From contig OY754964.1 in the NCBI GenBank assembly GCA_963576475.1, positions 9,339,986-9,403,985 of the forward strand: DNA of 64,000 bases. The letters are read 5' to 3'. The notes beneath the pieces are model-generated. The model worked only from the letters and a program-made list of their open reading frames with translations, ran no database searches and was not told the origin of the DNA. This stretch comes from Molanna angustata (lineage: Eukaryota; Arthropoda; Insecta; Trichoptera; Molannidae). This document shows positions 34,730-45,201 of the stretch, in pieces; the stretch's first letter is position 1, and every line of letters starts with the position of its first letter. The position numbers were made by a program, and so were the translations under genes.

Positions 34730-35122
34730 TAGTGATGTGCAAATGCAATACCAAGAACAGGATGGTCTTGGTCCTGCATACTACTCTATCGAGTCTTGGT
34801 CTTGTTCTTGTATATCCAGTCTTGGTCTAGCTAATCTTATAGGTCTCGACAATTTTATAAAAAATATATTTTATTTTTCTGTAAAAATTCATTAATTACA
34901 ATGAAATATGACAAAAAACACCAATTTATATGTGTTATGTCGATAGTAGGTACGTAGTTAATTGTTTACTTTTTGCATGACTCTTGTATTAAGTCTTACA
35001 AGACGCTTGATTTTGCAAAGCCTGGTCATGGCCTTGGTCTTGTACCCCTTTGTCTTGTTCTTGCAGCGACACATGTGGTCTCAGTCTTGGTCATGGTTTT
35101 AAAAGACATTTGCTCATCACTA
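34730..35122. mobile_element. 393-bp TIR element with perfect 8-bp target duplication
   Basis: Ends TAGTGATGTGCAAATG and CATTTGCTCATCACTA are inverted with one mismatch in 16. ATGGGTAC precedes (34722-34729) and follows (35123-35130). The subterminal parts are packed with CTTGGTCTTG-type repeats on both sides. An 8-bp duplication suggests a hAT element, although the ends are TAG-type rather than CAG-type. The 76- and 61-codon frames are incidental. Confidence 0.85.
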
Positions 35123-35294
35123 ATGGGTACTACCTACATAAGTGATACTACTTGTTGAACAATGTTTTCGTTGAATTTGAATTTGACATCCTGAAAAAGA
35201 ATTTTTATACTTCCTATCAAATTTACTTGAACTTACACTACTTGGGTTGGTTAAAAAATATCACTCTATGGAATTAACATGGTTTAAAATTGGT

Positions 35295-35470
35295 CCTTCA
35301 TCTTCTTCTTCAGCCCTCCTTCATCCAGTAATGGACATAGGCCTCCCCTTGAGACATCCACAGCTCCCTAACTTGGGCAGAAAGCATCCATCCTCCTCCA
35401 GCCACTCGTCTAATATCTTGATAGTGATATTTCTAATATTGGTCCTGCATAGCAATAACCTTGCCTGTTT
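35295..35470 (-). pseudogene. RTE-like LINE C-terminal remnant
   Basis: Minus strand: DIRRVAGGGWMLSAQVRELW, MSQGEAYVHYWMKEG, stop. This matches the final W---RREW----EAY-QQW block of the insect RTE-like family. It ends with a TCTTCTTCTTC run (AAGAAGAAG on the minus strand). Confidence 0.7.
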
Positions 35471-35929
35471 CTGACTCAGGATCGCACAAATAAATATCCA
35501 TAAGTTTTAAGTTTTCAATATTGAAGAATTCAAGTCATGATACATAATGTTGACTTATGTACATACCATGAACGTGTTCATGAAATTACAGATTCCAAAG
35601 TATGTATATGTAAATATAAAGGTAGGTGTACCAAAAACAAACGTAAAGCGTCATTTTATTTTGACATAATTTGAGCCGATATTAATTCGCAACATGAACT
35701 TTTGACCCATTCAATGCGTCCATTTGACCAATACCCGATTGTGAATAATATTATTTGTACGTACCAACGTACCTGAGTACATAATCGTATATGGAGCTAC
35801 ATTGCTTGTGAGTTTATATTATTATGGTATGGGTACATATTATGTCTCAGCTATAAGCTTCAAACTCGCAAAGCCCTGTCCAAGACGATAGCTTTGACCA
35901 CGACATAATTCATATCCCCTCCATATCCT

Positions 35930-36115
35930 CAACCTCCTTGTCGCGTGCAACCCAACCCCCCCACCCCGCCTCTTCCCGCACCCAACTCCACCCAAACATC
36001 AAAAACAAACCGATCCGAGCGCACCATTCGCTCCGTTCAGTTTTGTTGATTCAGCGAAAAAGATACAGATACTCCTCGACTCTGTGCCCGTTCACACTGT
36101 CCGAGTATATGATAT
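35930..36115. promoter_or_regulatory. Possible promoter or leader segment
   Basis: GC-rich pyrimidine tract is followed by GTTCAGTTTTG and GATTCAGCG at about 36035-36055. TTCAGTT fits the arthropod initiator consensus. No splice donor of high quality follows. Weak evidence. Confidence 0.2.
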
Positions 36116-36280
36116 TTCAGATTTTACGACTTGGCTTCAAAATACAGAAACAATCAATACATTCCGAGGGGCTTTGTTCCCATTACATGTGACATGCCAG
36201 ATTTCTGGACGAGATATTTTTGGTTATTTTTTTAAATATTCGGTCACCTCTGCAATGCCCGCAGGTAGGCTGACGGAGGA

Positions 36281-36350
36281 AGGGTAGTATGTTCTCGTAG
36301 GGAGGGTAGTGTGGACTCACAGGGTGGCTAATGTGGACTCGTTAATAAAT
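36281..36350. repeat. Three imperfect about 23-bp G-rich units
   Basis: AGGGTAGTATGTTCTCGTAG, AGGGTAGTGTGGACTCACAG and GGCTAATGTGGACTCGTTAA follow one another. Confidence 0.6.
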
Positions 36351-36821
36351 GTTGGCTCTGATAACGTAATGGCTATCATTATTTTTATAAATATTTATAA
36401 GGGAAAATTATATGTATCACGGCATTACATATATTATTAAAATATGAATTTATTATAACCAAGTCCAAAAGTTAACATTGTGATCTGGGTTTTATTATCT
36501 TTATTACGATCGTGTGCCGTACCTATCTCTCAATTGTTTAGTTAAAATAATTATATGAGTTGATAAATTGGTGAATATGAAAGATAGGTGCGATGCATGG
36601 TAAAGATTTGGTTATGGTTAAAATTGCGAATTCAAAAAAATATATCGGTAATCATAAATCATGTCTTATTCAATACAAAAATCGCTGCTTATTACACTAG
36701 AATTGCTAGCCCTGGAACAGGAATTCCTAGTTCGGCAGCAATAATCTACTTACTTGTAATCTAGTTGTTGTTGTCGTTATAAAATATGGTAAAAATTAAA
36801 TATAGGAAAAAATCTGAATGA

Positions 36822-36905
36822 TACATTTTAAGTGAGGCGAGACTGTTGTATGGTAATACACGCATGCGTTGTGCTTCCTTTTATAAACACCCGAACCCGA
36901 ACAAT
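36822..36905 (+). repeat. LINE-like 3' end, family F (copy 2)
   Basis: CATTTTAAGTGAGGCGAGAC to TTTTATAAACACCCG matches 21680-21760, then the match stops. Confidence 0.55.
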
Positions 36906-36967
36906 GAATTATACTTCATCTTGTCTTCTATCTACACAACATCTTAGGTATTTAATCTTGTTTAATT

Positions 36968-37170
36968 TTAAAACCTTCTTCAGCCTGTTTTTTTTTCCAT
37001 TCTTGGACATAGGCCTCCCCCTTGATCCCCAACAACTCGCTGTCTTGGACACACTACATCCATCTCCCTCCGGCACATTTCTTGATGTCATCAGACTAAT
37101 TTGCCTGGGGTCTGCCGACACCTCTTCGGCTTGTTCTCGGTCGCCATTCTACGATATTTTTGGGCCATCG
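36968..37170 (-). pseudogene. RTE-like LINE C-terminal remnant
   Basis: The minus strand reads RGVGRPQAN, stop, SDDIKKCAGGRWM and QDSELLGIKGEAYVQEWKKK across frames. This is the GRP---W-DDI---AG--WM...EAYVQ-W block. Stops and frame changes show decay. Confidence 0.7.
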
Positions 37171-37179
37171 TGAATCCTG

Positions 37180-38045
37180 GCATAATATTTATTTTTTATA
37201 ACCTATTTTTCTGATATCTATAAAATAACACAACTTTTTCGAAAGTAAGACAATTATTTCCACGATATGTTGATAAGTCGTTTAAATTCTGTAGGTACAT
37301 ATGCGTCCTAGGTTCAATAAATAAATATATTATTCATTTGAGTGCTTCTACAAATTTGCACAAATAGTCGATCCATCTCTGGGAACAAGTGTCAGAAACG
37401 TAATGGAAAAGAGTTCATTGGTTGAAAAGAAAAAGGAGAAAGAGAATCTCATCACAGCTGATAAACCTAACTTTTAGGTACCTACATCAAACTATCCACA
37501 CGGGAATTGTAAAAAGTTTAATTTTGAAAGAGAGCAGCTCATTTTTGTGTAGCCTATCAAAGGTGATTGGGGCAAATTAGTTTTACTTCTTAATATTCTC
37601 TACTCTACATACATAATTATACTGACAAGTGACAAGGCTGAGTTATCAGCGCCCTTGGAATTATCCTGGATCATTAAACTACTATTAATATATTTTTTCA
37701 ATTTATCTTGCATAAAATGTATATTGACATCGACTGTTAAAAAGTTATTCGATTTAGACGACAAACTAGTTGACATTGAATTTTATACATAGATTTGTTC
37801 CAGCTTTTAAAGCTACTTCAATGATCTTACTTCTGTGGCGATGATAAACAATTTTTTGTTCGAGTCAAAATTCATCATACGATACGAATGTATGGGGTTT
37901 AAATTATCGCCACTTTTCGGGGTAATTATCTATGTAACTTTTTCCAATTTCAAAATGTGATGCTAATGTTATCTGAAAATCATTTTCCACAAAAAATTTG
38001 TAGCACTTATTGAAAGTTTTATTCAGAACCAAAATTTGGCTTTTT
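37180..38045. other. No supported gene; small inverted-repeat element inside
   Basis: AT-rich apart from the 79-bp element at 37835-37913. Confidence 0.4.
37835..37913. mobile_element. 79-bp inverted-repeat mini-element
   Basis: GTGGCGATGATAAAC at the left and GTTTAAATTATCGCCAC at the right are inverted, with short differences. Too small to classify. Confidence 0.5.
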
Positions 38046-38632
38046 TACTCCTCACTAACCCAAGGGGATATAGTAAGGTGTTATGATTTTTAAGGAATTT
38101 TTTTTTATTCCAGATTATCAACTAGTATCATGCTGTGAATGTATTCTAAAAGTTTCATCACAATGTATCTGTGTGTGTTTGCTATGTGCTGTGTTCTATG
38201 TGCTGCGTGCTATGTGCTGCGTGCTGTGTGCTATGTACGGCGTGTTTATTTTACTTTATCGATTATAGACTTAAGTACTCATTCAATTCTTTTCAAATTT
38301 TGCACATATGTATATCTAATATTCGCTTAGACCTCATTAGATTTTGAAAGATATATGAATAGTGCTTCTCAATTTTTTTATCTGTCAAATATTTCAAAGT
38401 GATCCCAAACTCAGGAAACTTAAAATTTGAAGTTTTTATTTTCAAATTGGTAAAAAGGCACATCACTTTCATAAAATGGCATCAAGTTTTCGTAATAAAA
38501 TATTTAAATTAAAAATTATTTCATTTCATGAAAATGCTGAAAATTTTCCATAAAAAATTTGAATACTTTATAGAATGATTTAATAGTTTTGGAGTTTAGC
38601 ATTGGCAACAACCCACTCGTTTCTTTTTAAAT
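38046..38632. repeat. Long dispersed non-coding repeat R1 (copy 1)
   Basis: Begins TACTCCTCACTAACCCAAGG. It contains a GT/GC-rich patch (ATGTGCTGCGTGCTATGTGC) and GGCGTGTTTATTTTACTTTA, and ends GGCAACAACCCACTCGTTTC. Copies: 49327-49757 and 63418-63925. In the 63.4-kb copy the end carries GGTAGTGAGGAGTATAGCG, so the two ends are partly inverted around ACTCCTCACTA. Confidence 0.8.
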
Positions 38633-38729
38633 GTTTTTTTTATTTCTTGCTTGGTATATAATTAAATAAAAAGATTTTCCTGTTTTTTTTTATTTCATCA
38701 AAATTCCTTTTAACTATCGATATATATTT

Positions 38730-38945
38730 TATTTTATTTTTGTATAGCTTCTCGGATAAGTAGCAGGTACAATGTCAAATAATATTATTTTAACACGCAC
38801 CCAATAACAAGTTGCCATATTCTTGAGGCTTATGATATTTACAGATCCAGACCGAAAACACAATCAAAAACTAATTCTCCACCGGGAATCAAACCCGAGT
38901 CTTGGCTCAGGAGTCAGATATCTAACCAACTGAGCCACGAAGGTC
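38730..38945 (-). mobile_element. tRNA-derived SINE, family B (copy 1)
   Basis: Minus-strand head GACCTTCGTGGCTCAGTTGG with A box TGGCTCAGTTGG and B box GGTTTGATTCC. The body contains GGCAACTTGTTATTGGGTGC and ends CGAGAAGCTATACAAAA. Other copies: 39353-39486 and 44936-45161. Confidence 0.85.
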
Positions 38946-38989
38946 GACAAATACTTAATTATCATCTCTATGTATAGACAAGAATATAT

Positions 38990-39240
38990 ACTGGTATTAA
39001 AATAGAAGGGGTTGTTGTGTGCATTGTGGACTATGGTCGAAGAACAATGTATTCGGGAGAGCCGCCTCCTGTGGGAAATGAAAATTAATTTTCCTTAATA
39101 CAACAACAGGAATTGCTTATCCTTTTCCGCTTCCTTGGCCTTTGTACCCTCTAGGTGTCGTGATGTGACGTGACCGTTAAGCTTCCCTTGCCAGACACGA
39201 GAGGGTTCAAATTCAATTCATACTGCAAACAATCACTATG
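38990..39240. other. Unassigned GC-richer stretch with a B-box-like motif
   Basis: GAGGGTTCAAATTCAATTC at about 39200 resembles a B box, but no A box or acceptor pairing is evident. Possibly another tRNA-related repeat. Confidence 0.25.
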
Positions 39241-39352
39241 TACCTATAATATACTATGGCATGTACATACATAACTACCTACTACATACTTTATATTAAG
39301 ATGTTTCTTCCTTTTGGGTTATTTAATGCTATTTTGATGATGGAGACACATT

Positions 39353-39486
39353 TTTTAATTGTGTTTTCAATCTGAATCTATGAGACGATTAATATCGTAA
39401 GTCTCCTGAATGTTGCAACTTGTTATTGGGTGCGTGTTAAATAAATAAAGTTGCCCGAGAAGCTACATTAAATAAATAAATAAATA
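39353..39486 (+). mobile_element. SINE family B, head-less copy
   Basis: AATTGTGTTTTCAATCTGAA to CAACTTGTTATTGGGTGCGT and CCCGAGAAGCTAC, ending in (AAATA)n. It lies in inverted orientation to 38730-38945, about 400 bp away. Confidence 0.8.
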
Positions 39487-39830
39487 CATTTTTGATGTGG
39501 GTATTCTTGCTTCGTCGTGATAATAGTCAAAATATCAACATTGTAGACAAAATCAACAGTCAAAATTTATTGTTAATATTGTGGAAATTTGCTATTGGTT
39601 TTAGTCTTATACTAATGCATCTATATAAAAAATGTTATTATACTGTAAATTTCCCGGAAGTAAAATAAAATAAAAAAAATAAAAAATAATAAATAAAAAC
39701 ATTGTAGACGCTCTGTAAATCAGAGATCAGCAACGTAACCAAAGCAATGATTAAAATTCACGTTATAATTTTTTTAATAATATTTTTTTCTTCAAGTGTA
39801 GCTTCAACCTCTTCAAAGGTTGACGACCAT

Positions 39831-40160
39831 CAGGGGGGCAAGTCCAGTCAAACGGTGAAATCAAAAACCTCATGATTACCCATAATGTATCATGGATATA
39901 CTTAACTATCATATTTTATAAATATTATTGTAAACAAATATATTTTACGTTGCACTGTTGCTGCTGCTGATTTGTTATATTTTCTTTTTTAATGAGTGTA
40001 TAATTGTTTTATTTCTATGGTTTTTTCTCAGTATGTATATTTTAATGTATGTTTGTGAATGGCAATTTATACCGTTGATGAGTAAATAAACAAATAAATA
40101 AATAAATATGAATTATATGATTATATAAGGGTTTCGATTTCATCGTTTGACCAGATCTTC
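39831..40160. mobile_element. MITE family M1 interrupted by a retroposon tail (copy 3)
   Basis: The left part CAGGGGGGCAAGTCCAGTCA to ATCATGGATATACTTAACTA matches M1. The right part GGGTTTCGATTTCATCGTTT to GACCAGATCTT matches the other arm. Between about 39920 and 40108 is foreign text ending in AAATAAACAAATAAATAAAT, probably a retroposon 3' end. Confidence 0.65.
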
Positions 40161-40389
40161 TCACCAGGACTATCTCCACTTTATTAATAGCGTAGTAGCT
40201 TGCATGAACAAAAAACTCCAAGAAAATAAATAGAGATGGTAGGTTCTGTTTGTAGAAGACCACCGGAACATATAGGGAACATAGAATAGAATTATATTCT
40301 ATGTTACGTGATAGGGAACGTAACTCACAACTTATATGCTGGGCAATAGATATGTACTTTTGTATGTGTGTATATATTATTTAGATGTA

Positions 40390-40745
40390 CATCTAGTATA
40401 AATAATAAGCATATTTACAAGTTGAAAAAATAAAAAGTTTTCACAGTATGAAATATACAAAAACAACAAAAAACAAGAAAATATTCACATTTACACTCAA
40501 ATACAAACGAAGCACACAAAATCTTAAAATAACTTTTCCTTTATGTATTCAACACCTAGGCGACGAAAAGCGGCAAGACCAGATGCTTCCTTCACACATT
40601 CTGGCAAATCATTAAACAGTTGAAAACCTTTTTATTACACATTATTTTGTTTACCTGCCAGGTTAATCTGAGGCAGTCTAAAGTCCCGCCGAGTTCTCGT
40701 CGGGTAGGTGTGAACTTCGAAATTATATAGAACATTTTTTTTTCA
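40390..40745 (-). pseudogene. LINE reverse-transcriptase C-terminal remnant
   Basis: The minus strand reads FTPTRRELGGTLDCLRLTWQ, and in a second frame FNDLPECVKEASGLAAFRRL then GVEYIKEKLF and a stop at about 40528-40540. The LP--V--A-----F-R----Y block is the usual end of insect non-LTR polyproteins. Frame changes mark it as dead. The right part of the 109-codon frame (40750-40921) belongs to repeat R2 instead. Confidence 0.6.
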
Positions 40746-40778
40746 AATATCGCAGTGATAGTCCATTTTTTAATCCAT

Positions 40779-40963
40779 CTGTCGATTCGTTTAAGAGAAT
40801 GAAATTCTATTGAAGGAAGAGGCAGTATAAATTCAATATGCGTGTACGAAGGAACATTTTGTATGGCGTAGTGGACTTTTTGCATGCTAATAACACCAAC
40901 AGCATAGATGTTCCCATACATCGATTTACTCAGAATTCAGAATAGAACATTTTATGTAAGTTT

Positions 40964-41049
<86 letters not shown>

Positions 41050-41805
41050 CTTATAACTTTTGATTCGCTCAATTTACAGAGCTCATAATTTCAGAATATA
41101 TAAACAGTTATAAGCCTACAAAACTTTTATACTCAGAATTTTGAATTTTTGTTTCAGTCAGGGGTTATCAACTTTTGAAATTTTGGTTTATTTTTTCATA
41201 TATCTCAGAAACCATAAAAGCTAGAACGCTGAAAATTGGTATAAACATATAGAAAAACAAAATCTCAAATTAATTTTTCAAAAAATTTCCAGGGTTTCTC
41301 AAACATTTTTTATTAAGAATAATATCTTTTATGATAAATTTAGGAGTTTAACTGCCTATATTTCCAAATATTTTAAAAATATCGAAAAAAGCCGAAACAC
41401 CCCAACTAGAAAATTTTATTTTCTATAAAAAATACGAATATTGTAGAAGTAAATCTCATTTTTTTAACAATTTTTATGAAAATTGAATTTATTGACGAAA
41501 TCACTTCATACAATTTGTATGGTAGTCGCCTATACACAATATGTAAGAAAACTTATTAGTTTGATACTTAAATCTCCAAACATACATACATACCATCATA
41601 CTGTTTTCATATTCTGTGTAGGAAAAACAGACTGACCTCCATACTATAATATCCTGACAAACATACCTACATGTTTTATATAGAAAATAAAATATCTTCA
41701 AATATTTATTAATTTGTGTTGTTTATAGTTTGGTACGTATTCTTTGATTATGCATACTATCGCCATCTACAGTTGGATCTCATGTGTTACATGCAACTAG
41801 TTTAT
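40779..41805. repeat. Long dispersed non-coding repeat R2 (copy 1) with GT tract
   Basis: Text TGTCGATTCGTTTAAGAGAA, ACGAAGGAACATTTTGTATG and GGACTTTTTGCATGCTAATA, then GTTCCCATACATCGATTTAC, a (GT)n tract at 40966-41046, CCTTATAACTTTTGATTCGC, and so on to GTGTTACATGCAACTAG. Copy 2 is 55911-56990 and an inverted fragment is 57181-57335. Confidence 0.85.
40966..41046. repeat. (GT)n microsatellite in R2
   Basis: About 80 bp of uninterrupted GT. In copy 2 the same place holds only GTGTGTCTGTGTGTG followed by a C run. Confidence 0.95.
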
Positions 41806-41904
41806 ATATGAAAATTAATACATTTAAAATTATTTGCTGTTTTATTGACAATAACTTCAACTTCTCAAGCATATATTTGATTAATAACTACTAATATTTT
41901 AGTG

Positions 41905-41970
41905 TGTACTCTCTCTCTCTGCCTACCCCGCAAGGGACATGGCGTGATGGTATGTATGTATGTGTATGTA
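41905..41970 (+). repeat. LINE 3' tail with (ATGT)n
   Basis: TCTCTCTCTCTGCCTACCCC, GCAAGGGACATGGCGTGATG, then GTATGTATGTATGTG. It is the 3' terminus of the family at 18695-18885 and 50760-51000. Confidence 0.65.
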
Positions 41971-42117
41971 GTGAAATATATGTATGAAGCTATGATGATG
42001 CCATGATGTATTTTTTCTTTGTTCGTGTTCGTGTCTTTTAATTAATTTATTTCTGAATTATCTAGATATTCATTTATTTCTTTATTAAAAATTTGAAAAT
42101 CTTTCAAGTAGAACTAA

Positions 42118-42610
42118 ATAACCCACTGACTAATCTTGCTGAAATTTTGTAAACACACTTTCGATGACAACATTTAAAAACTAGGTGAGTGGGCTATGGT
42201 TAACACTTACATTCAATTACATTTTAAACCATTTTCCATGGTCCAAATTTTCTTAAATTTTGTATACACTCTTGCTTCCGATGACGATTTGTAAAAACGA
42301 GTGTCAATTACATTAAAAAAAAATTCAATTACATTTTAAACTATTTCCCATAGTGCGATCTTGCTTTAATTTTTTACTCACACTTGCTTCCGATGACGAT
42401 TAATAAAAACGAGTGGATTGTGTCTAACACTAAACTCTTTCCAACGCTTATTTTAAAACCATTTCCCATAGACCAATCTTGCTTAAATTTTATATACACA
42501 TTATCTGCTTCCTATGACGATTTATAAAAAATAGAGTGGGCTGTGTCCAACACTATTTTTTTTACTATGCTTATATTCAGTCTACATAATTTCAAACCAC
42601 TTCTCAAAGT
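42118..42610. repeat. Tandem array, four units of about 111-121 bp
   Basis: The block CTTCCGATGACGATTTATAA is anchored at 42162, 42280, 42391 and 42512. Each unit also holds AACCATTTCCCATAG, CAATCTTGCTTAAATTTT and GAGTGGGCTGTGTCCAACAC. Units are 70-80 percent alike by eye. Confidence 0.85.
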
Positions 42611-42885
42611 CCATTATTTGAGAATGAAGGGAAGGGACGGAGGTGTCTGAAGGGACGGAGGGTACTGATTTAATAAAGAACTTGTATAGATTTGTTGATT
42701 ATTATTTATTGTAGGTATTGGATATTTTTACTCTTTCTAAAAGAAGTGGTGAGGCAGGATATCGTAAGAAGTATCCGAGGAAGCGCAGAATTGAAGTCAG
42801 TGGAAACGCAAGGCGCAGAAAGGAGTCCCCACCATCATGTGGGACAATTGCTGAGGAAAAAGATAATATAGTACTTATAAATGTA

Positions 42886-42926
42886 TATTTCTAGATGCTA
42901 TTTTCGGAAAATAGCATCTAGAAATA
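42886..42926. repeat. Perfect 20-bp palindrome with 1-nt loop
   Basis: TATTTCTAGATGCTATTTTC, then G, then the exact complement. ATTATTTCTAGATAAAAG recurs at about 42983. Confidence 0.95.
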
Positions 42927-43064
42927 ATGTAAGTATAGGTGTAGGTTATAATATCTAGGTTATCTTATTATTTTCATGACATGATTATTTCTAGATAAAA
43001 GACAACGCGATAGTAGTGCGAGGATATAATGATATGTAATGTTAGGTGGGCAGTGGGCAGTCAC

Positions 43065-43125
43065 GCCATGGGCCGGCCTAAGGGACATGGGCCTCTGCTC
43101 TGCACCGGGCGCCCGACTACATGGG
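43065..43125. mobile_element. Possible hAT terminus scrap
   Basis: GGGCCGGCCTAAGGGACATG and GGGCCTCTGCTCTGCACCGG resemble a common hAT end. No partner end found. Confidence 0.3.
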
Positions 43126-43598
43126 GCGGGAGAAATGAAAAGCTATCATTATTGTGTATGATTAATGTCCATAGGGCAGGTGACGCAATTGGCCGCGGTG
43201 TGGCGGTTTTCTTTATGACACACGACACACGGAGTCCTTCTTAGATTGCTTTTTTATGGAAATTTTTACATCGCGACCCACCTACACGACCGCACCGTAT
43301 TTGAATAGCCTTGATTTTTTACGGACAGTTTGCGTGTAATGATATTTTCCTATTCCCCCCACTATGCCACTATTCACCTAGAAGAACTTCCCATTTTTAT
43401 TTTACTCTCACCTACCGAAGTGATACAGAAGAGTCGTGTGCTCTTAAGGAATATACTTTTCTCAATTCAATTTTATGGGGGCAAATTACTTATATTTATT
43501 ATTTCAATAACAGAATCAAGAAGGTATATTTTTATTTAAAAACCAGATATCTATGAAGACAATCATTACCTACTCTTGATTTTTAATACAAAAATATG

Positions 43599-44095
43599 GT
43601 TTTCAAACCAACGTTTATCTCAGATTGTTCGTCGACTTATATTATAGTTTTCAAACCAATATTTCTCTCAGGTTGTTCGTCGTCTTGTGTAATGGTTTTC
43701 AAACCAATATATCTCGCAGATTGTTTGTCGATTTATATTATAGTTTTCAAACCAATATTTCTCTCAGGTTGTTCGTCGTCTTATGTAATGATTTTCAAAC
43801 CAATATTTCTCTCAGATTGTTCGTCGATTTATATTATAGTTTTCAAACCAATATTTCTCTCAGGTTGTTCGTCGTCTTATGTAATGGTTTTCAAACCAAT
43901 ATTTCTCTCAGTATGTTCGTTGACTTATATTATAGTTTCAAACTAATATTTCTCTCACGTTGTTCGTCGTCATGTGTAATAGTTTTCAAACCAATATTTC
44001 TCGCAGATTGTTTGTCGACTTATATTATATAGTTTTCAAACCAGCTTCTCTTAGTTTATTCGTCGAATTATATTATGGTTTTAAACCAGTATTCT
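43599..44095. repeat. 48-bp tandem array, about 10-11 units
   Basis: GTTTTCAAACCAATATTTCT starts at 43599, 43647, 43695, 43743, 43791, 43839, 43887, 43935, 43982, 44032 and 44078. Alternate units end GTCGTCTTRTGTAATG or GTCGAYTTATATTATA, so the higher-order unit is 96 bp. Indels appear only in the last three units. The 116- and 135-codon frames follow from 48 being divisible by three. Confidence 0.95.
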
Positions 44096-44099
44096 GTAA

Positions 44100-44810
44100 T
44101 TACGCAATATTAATATAATTAATTAATTCTTAATATTAAGTATTGATGGTGGAATTCTGAATCTAAAGTAATCGTCGAGGTATGCCCTTTTTTTGAAACT
44201 CATTTATCGTTCTGCAATGTACCAACAGTATGGCGTTGGTCACTCTTTTTTTGATAATACATGAATTATGTCCCGGTCATTTCCGAACCGATTATGTGTC
44301 CTTCGTAAGAATACTATGAGGTTTCCCTACCTAATCAGGCTTTACTAAGAACAGTCCACTCGCATGTCCAGTGCGATATCGACATTTCTTACATCATTAA
44401 TGCCATTTCCATGTTTTACTATATTAGTTTATTTTTTAAATTACATTAATGGCTGATTTTATAACGATGCCAATTTACTTATTGGTCGGTGATCGATCGG
44501 TAAATTATTGGTCGTGTTTTTTTATATAATAACACAATCACTCCAATTTTAAAGTCAAACGAAATTATTGCACTATTATTGTAACGGGACATTTTTGACT
44601 CTTGATCTAAATTTATCTTGTTCAATAGTATTAATCTGTAAGTCGTAACATTCAATAACTTATTTTTTATCTTTTCTTCCATTTGGCACAAATCACTCTT
44701 ATAAGGGTGGGTTGTCTAATATTAAAAAAAAAAGCGAACAAGGATTCCAAAGCAATACAATTCCTGTTTAAATGGAAGAAAAATCATTTTGTGCCTTAGT
44801 TTCTTTTTTT
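44100..44810. other. AT-rich stretch with no supported feature
   Basis: No family recognised. Confidence 0.4.
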
Positions 44811-44811
44811 A

Positions 44812-45201
44812 ATGAATGAATATGTCCTTGCCACTTTCACATCATACATCTTCATACATTCTCTAAAATAAGAAATGAACGAAATCAGACCGGCATGATT
44901 TGAACCAGCATCCACCGGACACATTTCTATTTTATTTAATTTTATATTTTGTGTTGCTTCTCGGGCAACTAACAGGTACTATATCAAATATTAATTTAAC
45001 ACACACCCAATAACAAGTTGCCAAATTCTGGAGACTTCCGATCTTTATCGATTCACAGATCCAGACCGAAAACACAATTAAAAATTGTATCTCCGCCGAA
45101 AAACGAACCCGGGACCTTTGGATCAGCAGTCAGATACCGAACCAAATTAGCCACGAAGGCCTGCTAAACTAGTGCGATAGCCGCTCTGTCATCGACGCAT
45201 C
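44812..45201 (-). mobile_element. SINE family A split by an inserted SINE family B
   Basis: SINE A runs 44812-44935 (TGAATATGTCCTTGCC to CATCCACCGGAC) and resumes at about 45162-45201 (CTGCTAAACTAGTGCGATAG to CATCGACGCATC). The gap is exactly one family B element. Confidence 0.8.
44936..45161 (-). mobile_element. SINE family B (copy 2), nested
   Basis: Minus-strand head GGCCTTCGTGGCTAATTTGG; B box mutated (GGTTCGTTTTTC). Body GGCAACTTGTTATTGGGTGT and tail GAAGCAACACAAAATATAAA as in the other copies. Confidence 0.85.

Noticed and set aside
35938..36287. 84- and 67-codon frames as coding exons
   Set aside because: Translations lack domain features and overlap a pyrimidine-rich tract; only a weak promoter-like reading remains.
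43596..44032. 116- and 135-codon overlapping frames
   Set aside because: Both arise from a 48-bp tandem array that is open in more than one frame; translations are the repeat unit only.
43599..44095. CRISPR array
   Set aside because: Units abut with no unique spacers, the genome is eukaryotic, and there are no cas genes.
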